From positions 1,054,001-1,118,000 of the forward strand of contig NZ_JAQQXP010000001.1 of the NCBI RefSeq assembly GCF_028595265.1: a stretch of DNA of 64,000 bases. Direction: 5' to 3'. Shown piece by piece: positions 28,402 to 37,519 of this stretch. The DNA is from Alteromonas gilva (GTDB taxonomy: Bacteria > Pseudomonadota > Gammaproteobacteria > Enterobacterales > Alteromonadaceae). The first letter of the stretch is position 1. Every line of letters begins with the position of its first letter. The position numbers were made by a program, and so were the translations under genes. A model generated the notes under the pieces. The model did no database searches and was not told where the DNA came from. It worked only from the letters and a program-made list of their open reading frames with translations.

Positions 28402-29631
28402 TTATCCCAGTAATGATAACGCTGCCTGTGGGCGTTGATTTGCCTGCGACAGAATAGTGATACTGGCCTGCTGCATAATCTGACTCTTCGTTAAGCCCGC
28501 CGTTTCTGCGGCAAAATCGGCATCCCGAATGCGGCTGCGGGCGCTTGTTACATTCTCGACTATATTCGACAGATTACGAATGGTGGATTGAAAGCGGTTT
28601 TGTAAAGAACCCAAGTCGGCACGCACTTGGCCAATACGTGATATAGCGCCATCAATAAGTGATATGGCACTATTAGTATCGCCTGAGTTAGCTGCAACAT
28701 CGGGAGCATCATAGCTGCCGCCAAAGCCAGCACCAGGATTGTCAGAGCGATCAACGATTAAGAATTCTGTGCTGCCATTTATCCCATCCGAGCGAGTGGG
28801 TGACACGACATTGACTGTCGTAGTAATCCCGGCACCAGCAAATGCATCCTGAAAATTCCTTACTGTTGCATCGGAATCACCGTCTACAATTTCAACGGTT
28901 ATTTCCTGGTAAGTTGCGCCGCCGTCGCTGCTTACAGCATAATTATAGGTGCCCGGTTCAGCAGACTGACCGGCGCCAATGTCTGAATCAGAGATATTGA
29001 AGTATGTGGCATTTGCATTAATTGTAGATGCCCCCGTAATGGTGCTGGAATCGATTTGGTTTGAACCACTGCTGCCACTGGCTCCGGTTAATAAGTTTAA
29101 GCCACTAATACCCAATCCGCTGACCCCAAAGCCAACACCCGAAAATTGCGTTAAACCAACATTAATTGTTTGTCCAGCATTGGCGCCAACCATGAAAGAA
29201 GCACTGAAATCTCCCTTCAGCAGGTTGCTGCCGGCAAAGGAAGTAGTATTCGCAATTCGGTTGATTTCGTTCAGTAGTTCATCGGTTTCTTGTTGCAGCG
29301 CATCGTTATCTTCGGTTCGGTTTATGCCGTTTTTGGCCTGCACTGCCAATTGCCGGATACGCTGTAAATTAGTGGTGGTTTCTTCTAATGCGCCTTCTGC
29401 GGTCTGAGTTAACGATATACCGTCGTTGGCATTTCTTACCGCTTGATTTAGCCCGCTAATTTGCGATGTCATGCGATCAGATATTTGTAAACCAGCCGCA
29501 TCGTCGGAAGCGCCGTTTATTCTGAAGCCAGACGACAGGCGTTCGAGTGCCTTTGACTGGGCATTACTCGAATTAAATAATTGTCGCTGTGCATTTAACG
29601 CTGATACATTGGTATTAACATACAGCCCCAT
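28402..29631 (-). CDS. Flagellin, orphan locus
   Basis: A 409-residue flagellin, the filament subunit of the flagellum. The N-terminal D0/D1 region (about 1-165: VNTNVSALNAQRQLFNSS, ASDDAAGLQISDRMTSQI, ANDGISLTQTAEGALEET) and the C-terminal D1/D0 region (about 315-409, ending QRPQAALSLLG) are conserved; residues about 170-310 are the surface-exposed variable domain, rich in Gly, Ser, Asp. No other flagellar gene lies nearby (no fliD, flaG or fliS), so this is an isolated flagellin. AAGGGA lies before the ATG. A sigma-28-like promoter lies about 145 bases upstream. Confidence 0.95.
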   Translation of the reverse strand: MGLYVNTNVSALNAQRQLFNSSNAQSKALERLSSGFRINGASDDAAGLQISDRMTSQISGLNQAVRNANDGISLTQTAEGALEETTTNLQRIRQLAVQAKNGINRTEDNDALQQETDELLNEINRIANTTSFAGSNLLKGDFSASFMVGANAGQTINVGLTQFSGVGFGVSGLGISGLNLLTGASGSSGSNQIDSSTITGASTINANATYFNISDSDIGAGQSAEPGTYNYAVSSDGGATYQEITVEIVDGDSDATVRNFQDAFAGAGITTTVNVVSPTRSDGINGSTEFLIVDRSDNPGAGFGGSYDAPDVAANSGDTNSAISLIDGAISRIGQVRADLGSLQNRFQSTIRNLSNIVENVTSARSRIRDADFAAETAGLTKSQIMQQASITILSQANQRPQAALSLLG

Positions 29632-29687
29632 ATCGTCCCTTCTACACTCTATTATTTTTATTAATAAACAGGAGTGTTTAATCTGCA

Positions 29688-29709
29688 GTCGCGATACTGT
29701 CGCGATACT
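29688..29709. repeat. Two 11-bp tandem repeats in flagellin leader
   Basis: GTCGCGATACT occurs twice back to back without a mismatch, in the predicted 5' untranslated region of the flagellin mRNA, about 60 bases before the start codon. Confidence 0.85.
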
Positions 29710-29776
29710 ACTGAAGCGCCGTCGCTGCTAACTTCCTGTTCATTACACCGGCCTCTCAAAACGGGTGTACAAGGTG

Positions 29777-29803
29777 CTATCGGCAGACAGTAATTATTTA
29801 TTA
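29777..29803 (-). promoter_or_regulatory. Sigma-28-like promoter for flagellin
   Basis: On the minus strand, TAAT, 15 bases, GCCGATAG. The -10 matches the FliA consensus GCCGATAA at 7 of 8 and the spacing is the consensus spacing; the -35 core (TAAA) matches at 3 of 4. It abuts the end of the lysR-type gene. Confidence 0.65.
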
Positions 29804-29804
29804 A

Positions 29805-30731
29805 CTATTTATTGTACAAATGATGACTTTCGGAGCAGAAGTCGATGTTTTCGAATGCGGCCTGAATGTATTTTATAAATACACTTAATCTAAGCGCCAT
29901 GTGTCGATTGGGCGCATAAAGCAGTGAAATATGCAGGGGGGCGGGCTGCCAGGCTTGCAGGAGTGGTATTAATGAGCCGCTGGCAAGTGCATCACCCACA
30001 ATAAAACTCGGTAGCATGGCAATTCCCACGCCCTGCAGTGCCGCTTGTTTCAGTACATCACCATTGTTAGAGCTCATTACGCCGTTAATTCGCACCCGCT
30101 GCGGCTTGTTGTGATGCAGTAAATCCCAATAGTTGCCGTGCACCAAATTACCATACTGCAAACAAGGCAGGTTAATGAGTTGCTGCGGCGATGAAAGCGG
30201 ACCAATGCGCTGTAATAGCGCCGGTGCAGCGCAAATATAGCGCTCAGTGTGGGTAATGTCGTGTTCAATCATGGCGGGGTTTGGCTCTGGTGGGCCAATA
30301 CGCAGTGTCATATCAAACTGATTCGACAGCGGGTCACGTTTTTCATCCGATAAGTCCAGCTGCACCTGAATATGCGGATATTCATGCATGAACTTCAGGA
30401 CAACCGGTGTTAAGTGCGCCAGCCCAAACGACATAGGAGCATTGATCTTTATAGTGCCAGACAGCGCTTGCTGATTTTGTTGTAACTGCGCTTCGGTATT
30501 GGTCAGGTTATCCAGCAGCGGCAGGATATTTTCTAAATACGCCTGGCCTGTATGGGTGAGATCGACCCGGCGAGTCGTGCGGTTAAACAAGGTTACCGAC
30601 AGTTCGTCTTCGAGCCATAAGACCTGGCGATTTATTTGCGAGCGGGATAAACCGAGCTTGCGTGCTGCCGCCGCAAAGCTGCCGTGTCGCGCTACAGTAG
30701 CGAACGCCCGCATAGCAGAGAGCTTGTCCAT
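29805..30731 (-). CDS. LysR-family transcriptional regulator
   Basis: A 308-residue LysR regulator: N-terminal winged helix (AMRAFATVARHGSFAAAARK, LGLSRSQINRQVLWLEDEL) and a C-terminal effector-binding domain. It is divergent from the pirin gene, separated by 135 bases holding a 7-5-7 palindrome, the classic layout of a LysR regulator and its target. The effector is unknown. Confidence 0.93.
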   Translation of the reverse strand: MDKLSAMRAFATVARHGSFAAAARKLGLSRSQINRQVLWLEDELSVTLFNRTTRRVDLTHTGQAYLENILPLLDNLTNTEAQLQQNQQALSGTIKINAPMSFGLAHLTPVVLKFMHEYPHIQVQLDLSDEKRDPLSNQFDMTLRIGPPEPNPAMIEHDITHTERYICAAPALLQRIGPLSSPQQLINLPCLQYGNLVHGNYWDLLHHNKPQRVRINGVMSSNNGDVLKQAALQGVGIAMLPSFIVGDALASGSLIPLLQAWQPAPLHISLLYAPNRHMALRLSVFIKYIQAAFENIDFCSESHHLYNK

Positions 30732-30771
30732 AAAAGGCTACTCAGTAAGTATTGGCTATTAACAGTAAGAT

Positions 30772-30790
30772 TGTCGCATTATGTGCGACA
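30772..30790. promoter_or_regulatory. Palindromic operator between lysR and pirin genes
   Basis: TGTCGCA-TTATG-TGCGACA: perfect 7-bp arms about a 5-base spacer, 41 bases from the lysR-type start and 77 from the pirin start. Position and dyad form fit a LysR-type binding site. Confidence 0.6.
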
Positions 30791-30866
30791 GTGTAGTCAA
30801 TGGTATGTATATTGTCTCGTTATTTAAGGCTGCTACTATGTCATTGTCAACTAACGGGAGCAAGCT

Positions 30867-31571
30867 ATGAACATTCGTAAAGCCAGTGAGCGGGGCCAGG
30901 TCAACCTGGGCTGGTTGCAATCGCAACATACTTTTTCCTTTGGTCATTACTACGATGAGCGCTACATGGGGCAAGGACCGCTGCGGGTTATTAATCAGGA
31001 TGTGGTGCAACCAGGCGGCGGTTTTAGTGAACACGGCCACGCCAATATGGAGATCATTTCCTATGTGCTAAAAGGGAAACTTGCCCATAAAGACAGCGAA
31101 GGCAATGAATCGGTTATTCGCCCAGGCGACGTGCAAAAAATGACCGCCGGTACAGGCATTCGGCACAGCGAATTTAATCACAGCAAAACAGGTGTGGTGG
31201 AGTTTCTGCAAATTTGGGTTGTACCCAACCAAATGAATGTTGCGCCGGGTTATGTGCAACAGCATTTTGCTCAGTTGCTGGCACCCGCCGAGGCACCAAC
31301 ATTGATATTTTCTGCTGATGGTAGCGGTGATTCACTGCCGGTATATCAGGACATTAAGGTGCTGGCCGGTAAACTGGCTGATGACAGTCCTTGGCAATAC
31401 GCCGGCAACGCAAATCGCATTGGCTGGTTACAGGTGGTGGAGGGCCGTGCTCTGATCAATGGCGAAAACGTCTCGGCCGGTGATGGTGTTGCCTTTGCTG
31501 CGGGCGAAACTGTTGATGTGAGCCAGACTACCGGTTTACATGTGCTTTATTTTGATCTGCCAGCCAAATAA
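30867..31571 (+). CDS. Pirin family protein (YhhW type)
   Basis: A 234-residue bicupin. The N-terminal cupin carries the metal ligands in GGGFSEHGHANMEIISYVL (His, His, Glu) and a later GIRHSEFNH. Bacterial members such as YhhW have quercetin 2,3-dioxygenase activity in vitro; the physiological role is unclear. Likely regulated by the divergent LysR protein. Confidence 0.93.
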   Translation: MNIRKASERGQVNLGWLQSQHTFSFGHYYDERYMGQGPLRVINQDVVQPGGGFSEHGHANMEIISYVLKGKLAHKDSEGNESVIRPGDVQKMTAGTGIRHSEFNHSKTGVVEFLQIWVVPNQMNVAPGYVQQHFAQLLAPAEAPTLIFSADGSGDSLPVYQDIKVLAGKLADDSPWQYAGNANRIGWLQVVEGRALINGENVSAGDGVAFAAGETVDVSQTTGLHVLYFDLPAK

Positions 31572-31598
31572 GCCATGGCGCGCGGTGGCGAACTTAGC

Positions 31599-31604
31599 TA
31601 CAAT
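31599..31604 (+). promoter_or_regulatory. -10 box of rnpB
   Basis: TACAAT lies seven bases before the first paired base of the RNase P RNA, right for a transcription start. No good -35 at the usual distance. Confidence 0.55.
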
Positions 31605-31611
31605 GCGCGCC

Positions 31612-31970
<359 letters not shown>

Positions 31971-32071
31971 TACTTTCCGCCCTGGATTGGTTTTCCGGGG
32001 CTTAGCGCGGATCCCGAATGCAATAATGCATCAGTGTTGCTCCTATCACCTCTTAAAAAGTTGTTACAGCG

Positions 32072-33487
32072 TTAGAAAGGCAATCCCATGGGTTGGCCAT
32101 TGAGTATGGCGTTAGCGTTTTCCATGCTAAATGTAATTTCATAGCCCGCATCTGTTTTGCTTAGCATCCCTTGCTGAACAAACGCGTTAATGGTGGCTTG
32201 TGATTGTTCTGCTATTAACGCTTTCTGCTCTTCATCGCTCATTTGCGCAAACTGGGGATTAGCGCCCAGCTGACTTTTTAGAATGAGTTCAGCGATGAAT
32301 AATGCGGCGCCTTCTTCTGCATTCAATGTAGCGTCAATGAATGCGTGTTCAGCCCAAAATGCCGGGTCTTCCATGGTGTCTGGCAGCGTCTGAATGTTGA
32401 CCAGTCTGGTGTTTGCATAACCATTGATCTTCGACTCGTTAATCACTCCCTTAATGACCGGAAAATTCAGTTCGGGACTAGCCTGCAACTGCGCAAGGCC
32501 AGCACTTTGAATAAATTCACGAAAGAGGCTCTCTGTCTGGTCCGGGGCATTCATGATATCTTCCGAGAGTTGCTGATAAGCTGTCAGGAAATTCCGTTGC
32601 AGATTGGCAACTTCAACATCAAGCTGGATGTCTTTTATCGCCATCGCGCTACTGACAAAACTTGTTACTCTGGATGAAATCAACATGCTGCCCAGCTCAG
32701 TAGTGTCGTCATAGCTGGTGACCGAATCCACAACGATATTTTCGATTTTCGTTTCCTCACTGGTCGCGAGATTAGCCATGGTTATGGTATCAATACGCAA
32801 TGACGCTTCACCGTTATAAAGCGGTTGTTTCCAGGCCTGCATAAACCCCGATGCTAAGTCTGCATCAAAAGACATATTGTCGAAAGAGGCTATGGGCGTG
32901 TCTTGTGTCGCCAACTTCAACGACAACGGTTGTTCAGTTTTATACTCCATAGAGTCAGAGGTTAAGCGTGCATGGCCCTGCCAGCCGGTAATCGATAAGG
33001 TAAATCCACTTTGTGGCTCCGTATAGGTTAACGCTGGAATAATATCGCTGTAAGACGTTGTACCCAATAAGCTGGTAAACCCTTCGGCAGAGTAGATAAA
33101 CTCGCTATCACCTGCCATCTTTAGCTGCGCGACGTGTTCTGCCAGCGCTATATTAACCTGCCAGTCGACCACACCTAGCCGTAAATCCGATTGCGTTAAC
33201 AAAGGGCCGTGTTGCGCTTTAATCGGGACAGAAAAAGACAGTACGGCTTGTTCCGTTGTGTTTAATGAGTTTCCATACTGCGCAATATCAATGCTAATAG
33301 CCAAAGAAGCGGTTGTTGAGAACCAACTTTGAACACGTTCTTCCACAGTTGCTTTATAGAATGGTTGCTCACTGAGTTTGTCAGCAAAATCATCTAATTG
33401 TTGGTTAAAGGCGTTGCCGGCAAATTTTGGTCCCACCAGACCAATGACGACCACGAAAAGTAAAAGTGCGAGGAGAATTTTTTTCAT
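32072..33487 (-). CDS. DUF945 (YdgA) family protein
   Basis: A 471-residue YdgA-like protein with an N-terminal signal or anchor (MKKILLALLLFVVVIGLVG) and an all-beta body that ends in the MENANAILNGQPM segment typical of the family. The ATG at 33487 is chosen, with AAGGA seven bases before it; the frame extends to 33517 without a signal. Function unknown; E. coli YdgA is an inner-membrane-associated protein. A 47-codon open frame with a strong SD lies directly upstream. Confidence 0.85.
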   Translation of the reverse strand: MKKILLALLLFVVVIGLVGPKFAGNAFNQQLDDFADKLSEQPFYKATVEERVQSWFSTTASLAISIDIAQYGNSLNTTEQAVLSFSVPIKAQHGPLLTQSDLRLGVVDWQVNIALAEHVAQLKMAGDSEFIYSAEGFTSLLGTTSYSDIIPALTYTEPQSGFTLSITGWQGHARLTSDSMEYKTEQPLSLKLATQDTPIASFDNMSFDADLASGFMQAWKQPLYNGEASLRIDTITMANLATSEETKIENIVVDSVTSYDDTTELGSMLISSRVTSFVSSAMAIKDIQLDVEVANLQRNFLTAYQQLSEDIMNAPDQTESLFREFIQSAGLAQLQASPELNFPVIKGVINESKINGYANTRLVNIQTLPDTMEDPAFWAEHAFIDATLNAEEGAALFIAELILKSQLGANPQFAQMSDEEQKALIAEQSQATINAFVQQGMLSKTDAGYEITFSMENANAILNGQPMGLPF

Positions 33488-33501
33488 TCTACATCCTTGT
33501 T

Positions 33502-33645
33502 TTATGTAAAGCGCCATTTGAAAACGACTGATACAGTCTTAGTCTTAACCAGCATATCAATTTTGCTCTTCAAGACACCCTGAGTCACACATCCATTGCC
33601 CAGCACTGTATCGTGAATGGCTGGTAAGTCAAATTTTAGGCCCAT
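33502..33645 (-). CDS. Possible 47-residue small protein
   Basis: A short frame beginning ATG at 33645 with a perfect GGAGG eight bases before it, ending 14 bases before the DUF945 start. The peptide begins MGLKFDLPAIHDTVLGNG and ends VVFKWRFT; it has no membrane segment. I do not recognise it. The strong SD and the tight spacing to the next gene argue for translation, perhaps as a leader or coupled small protein, but chance is not excluded. Confidence 0.4.
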   Translation of the reverse strand: MGLKFDLPAIHDTVLGNGCVTQGVLKSKIDMLVKTKTVSVVFKWRFT

Positions 33646-33806
33646 ATTGTCGACCTCCAATCTTCTCGCGCTCTTATTATTGTAATATTGCAGCGTATCT
33701 ATAAATTGCGTTATTTGGCCGAAACCCACGGGTAACTAATTGTTTTTAAATCCCAATAGTGCAATCGTATAAAAAATACAAAAATTCACTATTTTGGAGC
33801 TCTTTC

Positions 33807-35105
33807 ATGTCAGCCCATCTTGTTTCCCGCCGCCAGCTTCTCCAGCGGTCTCTGGCACTTTCAGGCTCTCTGGTAAGTGCCCGGGCCCTCGCCAATAAAT
33901 GGCCAGCCTTACCTGACCCCAATGTGTCTGCCTTTGAGCTGGCAGTTGACGAAGGCTACTGGCGTTCAGTTAGTGCGTTTTATAAAAAGGCCGCGGGTAT
34001 TGTGAACCTTGAACACGGTTACTGGGGAAAGATGTCCATACCGGTAGAGCAGTCTTATATTGAATTGACCGAAATGGTAAATCAGCAGCTCTCTTATTAT
34101 GCCCGTAAAGACTGGTATGCAGATGCTCAGGAAGCCGTTACCAGCATTGCCGACGCCCTTAAGGTTGCAGCCGATGAAATAGCCCTTACCCGCAATGCCA
34201 CTGAGGCTATGCATAACTTATTGTTTCAATACCAGGGACTCAGCCCGGGCGACAGTGTGTTGTGGGCTGATATTGATTATCCGGCATTCAAACGCACCAT
34301 GGCTGCTATCTGTGAGCAAAAAGACCTCAATGGCATAGCGCTTGAGTTACCCGCGCAAGCTAATCAGCAGCAGTTAATCGACGCCTACAAAAACGCCATA
34401 ACGGGTGCGCCCAATCTTAAGTTAATGATCCTTACCCATGTGTCTAATCAACACGGGTTAATACTGCCGGTAAAGCAAATTGCGGCGATTGCCAAACAGC
34501 ATGGTGTCGACGTTATTTGCGACTGCGCCCAGTCCTGGGGATTAATTGATTTTACTCTGCCTGAACTCGGTGTCGACTGGGCCGTATTTAACGTACATAA
34601 ATGGATTGGTGCGCCTCTCGGGGTGGGGGCGTTGTATATGCGTCGCGGTACCCTTGAGAAAGTGGCACCCTATCCGGGGGAGTCCGACCCCGATAACAGT
34701 AAGGTAAGTGCGCGTATTCATATGGCCACCGCTAATTTTGCGGCCTTTCTAACTGTTCCTCATGCGCTTAAATTTCACCAGCAGGTAGGGCCGGCTGCCA
34801 AAATGGCGAGACTGCGCTATTTGCGGGAGTTATGGGTTGAACCTGCCCGAAAAATGGCCCATATCGAGGTTCTCGGGGCTACCGACTCGGCATCAGCCAG
34901 TGGCATGGGATCCTTTCGGTTAGCCGGTCAGTCCCAGCGTGAGCAGGTAAATACGTTGCAGCGGCGCCTGGAAGAAGAATTTGGCGTGTTTACGGTTGGC
35001 CGACACGATTTGGCCAGTGGTAGCTGCATACGGGTAACGCCTCAGGTGTTTACAACGCCCACCGAAATTCGTCAGTTGAGCAACGCGCTGGCGCAGTTAG
35101 GATGA
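33807..35105 (+). CDS. Class V aminotransferase-like protein with Tat-type signal
   Basis: A 432-residue PLP-dependent fold type I protein, similar to isopenicillin N epimerase/cysteine desulfurase-like enzymes. The PLP Lys is near residue 265 in FNVHKWIGAPLGVG, preceded by the PLP-binding Asp in DVICDCAQSWG. The ATG at 33807 (GGAG eight bases before) gives an N-terminus with twin arginines (SRRQLLQRSLALSGSLVSA), a Tat-type export signal, so a folded PLP enzyme would be exported. The substrate is unknown. Monocistronic, with a terminator. Confidence 0.88.
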   Translation: MSAHLVSRRQLLQRSLALSGSLVSARALANKWPALPDPNVSAFELAVDEGYWRSVSAFYKKAAGIVNLEHGYWGKMSIPVEQSYIELTEMVNQQLSYYARKDWYADAQEAVTSIADALKVAADEIALTRNATEAMHNLLFQYQGLSPGDSVLWADIDYPAFKRTMAAICEQKDLNGIALELPAQANQQQLIDAYKNAITGAPNLKLMILTHVSNQHGLILPVKQIAAIAKQHGVDVICDCAQSWGLIDFTLPELGVDWAVFNVHKWIGAPLGVGALYMRRGTLEKVAPYPGESDPDNSKVSARIHMATANFAAFLTVPHALKFHQQVGPAAKMARLRYLRELWVEPARKMAHIEVLGATDSASASGMGSFRLAGQSQREQVNTLQRRLEEEFGVFTVGRHDLASGSCIRVTPQVFTTPTEIRQLSNALAQLG

Positions 35106-35177
35106 TGTAACAATCCGTATTAAACGGCTTGTTTTGGTTATGTTAAGCGCTGGGTAAGGCGATAGCTTATCGGTTAA

Positions 35178-35208
35178 ACGCCAGCCCCCACTCGCTGGCG
35201 TGTTTTTC
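35178..35208 (+). terminator. Terminator after the aminotransferase-like gene
   Basis: ACGCCAGC / GCTGGCGT, an 8-bp stem with an 8-base loop, followed by GTTTTTC. Confidence 0.8.
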
Positions 35209-35229
35209 TCAAATCAGGCAAGCCTGACA

Positions 35230-35958
35230 TTATTTTAAAGAGAAAGGCGTAAAGTTAGTGTGCTCGTCGTACACGTCAACGCCTTCGGCCTTTTTGAGGA
35301 CGGCAATTACTTTATAAGTAACCGGTGTTAAAACAACTTCCCAGAGTACTTTTAAGCCATAGTTGGTAAGCGCGACGGTAACAATCAACTCGGTACTCCA
35401 GATGCCCCAGAATGCCACAGGGTAAAACACCACTGAGTCTACCGCCTGGCCCACGATGGTGGATCCAATGGTACGCTGATACAACGCTTTTCCCTGGCTT
35501 CGCACTTTCATGCGGGCCATGACAAAGGCGTTGGTGAACTCGCCCAGCCAAATGGCCAGTACCGAGGCCAGTACAATACGCGGTGCTTGGCCGAAGTTCA
35601 TGGCGAAACTTTCCTGACGGCTAATACCACCCACATCCTGATTCCAGCCGGCGGCGGGTGGCATTGCGGTAATAAACCAGGCCATAAATGCCGCAAAGGC
35701 TGCGGCAAAAAAACCGGCCCAAATAGCTCTGCGGGCACGCTGATAGCCATACACTTCGGTGAGAACGTCACCGAGTACGTAAGAGAGCGGAAAAAATATC
35801 ACGCCGGCACCAAAGGTGAATCCGGCAACTTCTGCAACTTTACCAGCGCCAATAATATTTGAACAAACAATCAATATACAGGTCGCAGCTAACATGAAAT
35901 CAAAAAAGCGAAAATGTCGGGTGGTGGTGTCGGTAACCCGGTTGAGTGACGATGTCAT
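35230..35958 (-). CDS. yhhQ: Queuosine precursor transporter, YhhQ family
   Basis: A 242-residue inner-membrane protein of the VUT/YhhQ family with about six hydrophobic segments and the signature PLSYVLGDVLTEVYGYQRAR. E. coli YhhQ imports queuosine precursors (preQ0/preQ1). The ATG at 35958 (MTSSLNRV) fits the family start; the frame is open to 36018 but neither start has a clear SD. Confidence 0.88.
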   Translation of the reverse strand: MTSSLNRVTDTTTRHFRFFDFMLAATCILIVCSNIIGAGKVAEVAGFTFGAGVIFFPLSYVLGDVLTEVYGYQRARRAIWAGFFAAAFAAFMAWFITAMPPAAGWNQDVGGISRQESFAMNFGQAPRIVLASVLAIWLGEFTNAFVMARMKVRSQGKALYQRTIGSTIVGQAVDSVVFYPVAFWGIWSTELIVTVALTNYGLKVLWEVVLTPVTYKVIAVLKKAEGVDVYDEHTNFTPFSLK

Positions 35959-36266
35959 AGTATTGAGGTTCTGAGGAGTACGGACAAGCAGTGTGGCATA
36001 GCGCGCGAATACTGGCAAATAGCGGCGTCTAAACTATAGTAGAAATAGCAGATACAGCCTCGTCGAAGGCAATACAATCAACAGGAAGGCGTATGCAGAT
36101 GGCAAAGTCAGCAATCGATCCTGTTGATACTGTTGTGGCATAGTAATTGTTTAAATTGGTTAGTGTTGAAAATGTAACAGAACAATAACCAGCGTCATCT
36201 GGGAACAAATTTGCATCTGATATATAACAAACTAGGTTTAAGGTAGTGATTAACAAAGTAAACAGT

Positions 36267-36791
36267 ATGCAAATACCAACAATTATCGATGTTGAAGCCA
36301 GCGGGTTTGGTTCGCATGGTTACCCTATCGAAGTGGGTGTCATTCGCAGCGACGGCGCACGGTTTTGCCGACTCATCAAGCCGTTTGAGCATTGGACACA
36401 TTGGGATGACAAGGCTGAAGCACTGCATGGAATTACCCGTGAGCACTTACATGAATTCGGTTCTGATGGCCATGAAGTTTGCTTAAAGTTAAATGATTTT
36501 TTAGCTAATTCAACCGTTTATTCCGATGGGTGGGTGGTTGACCACCCATGGCTTATTAAGCTTTTTGCGGCCTCAGGCATTGAGATGACCTTTAACGTTC
36601 GTGCCTTAGAGTATGTGTTGAACGAATATCAAATGGAACACTGGCTGGCGGTTAAAAGCCGAATAGTGGCACGGTTTAACGGCAAGCGACACCGCGCCAG
36701 TACCGATGCCGAAATTATTCAGCAAACGTTTGTGCAAACCCGGCCATTAGCCCCGCCTACTCGCTCGCAACTGGCGGTGGGCAACGGCTGA
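36267..36791 (+). CDS. DnaQ-like 3'-5' exonuclease
   Basis: A 174-residue DEDD-type exonuclease domain. Exo I is IIDVEASG with the metal pair Asp/Glu, and Exo III is KRHRASTDAEII with the His and Asp of the DEDDh subgroup. It is a stand-alone exonuclease domain, likely acting on nucleic acid ends; the target is unknown. I use ATG at 36267; GTG at 36246 is possible. Confidence 0.82.
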   Translation: MQIPTIIDVEASGFGSHGYPIEVGVIRSDGARFCRLIKPFEHWTHWDDKAEALHGITREHLHEFGSDGHEVCLKLNDFLANSTVYSDGWVVDHPWLIKLFAASGIEMTFNVRALEYVLNEYQMEHWLAVKSRIVARFNGKRHRASTDAEIIQQTFVQTRPLAPPTRSQLAVGNG

Positions 36792-36826
36792 ATGGCGCTA
36801 AGTGTCTGCATTCAGGAACACCGACA

Positions 36827-37519
36827 ATGAAAACACTAGGGTTGATAGGTGGCATGAGCTGGGAATCTACCACGTTATATTATCAGCACATCAATAACGA
36901 AATTAAACGCAGAAAGGGCGGTCTGCACAGTGCGCCGCTTATTTTGTATAGCGTCGATTTTGCTGAAATCGCGCGCTTGCAACATGCTGGTGACTGGGCT
37001 GCGCTGGGCCAGAAGTTAGCACAAATCGGGGGTAAGTTAGCGCAAGCAGGTGCTGACGGTCTGATTATTTGCACCAATACGATGCATTATGTGGCTGATG
37101 AAGTTTCAACGGTGGTGCGTATCCCCTTACTGCACATCGGCGATGCTATCGCTGCCGCCTGCCAGCAACAAGAGGTGGAGACGGTTGGGCTGCTCGGCAC
37201 CCGTTTTACCATGGAAGCGCCATTTTTGCGTCAGCATTTACACGCCGCCGGCTTAACCGTGATGACGCCCGATGAGCAAGACCGTCAACGGGTGCACGAT
37301 GTTATCTATCAGGAGTTATGCGTTGGTTATATTAACCCCGACTCCAGGCAGCAGTTCCAGACTATCGTTAGTCGCCTTGCCAGAGAAGGTGCGCAGGCGG
37401 TTATTCTGGGGTGTACAGAAATCGGTTTGCTTTTAGGAGCCGGGGATGTTGAGTTGCCGCTGCTCGATACAACCCAATTGCACGCCAACGCGGCGGTAGA
37501 CTTTATGCTTGCAGATTAA
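36827..37519 (+). CDS. Aspartate/glutamate racemase family protein
   Basis: A 230-residue cofactor-independent racemase of the YgeA/RacX type. The two catalytic cysteines are in CTNTMHYV (near residue 84) and LGCTEIGLL (near 196). It begins MKTLGLIGGMSWESTTLYYQ, the usual aspartate racemase start. It probably interconverts amino acid enantiomers, exact substrate unknown. It is convergent with and abuts the next gene. Confidence 0.92.
   Translation: MKTLGLIGGMSWESTTLYYQHINNEIKRRKGGLHSAPLILYSVDFAEIARLQHAGDWAALGQKLAQIGGKLAQAGADGLIICTNTMHYVADEVSTVVRIPLLHIGDAIAAACQQQEVETVGLLGTRFTMEAPFLRQHLHAAGLTVMTPDEQDRQRVHDVIYQELCVGYINPDSRQQFQTIVSRLAREGAQAVILGCTEIGLLLGAGDVELPLLDTTQLHANAAVDFMLAD

Noticed and set aside
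33646..33729. Upstream extension of the 47-codon frame to a GTG at 33729
   Set aside because: No SD at the GTG, while the internal ATG at 33645 has a perfect GGAGG.
36029..36446. Minus-strand frames ahead of the exonuclease gene
   Set aside because: Overlap the exonuclease gene or AT-rich spacer and have no SD or recognisable content.
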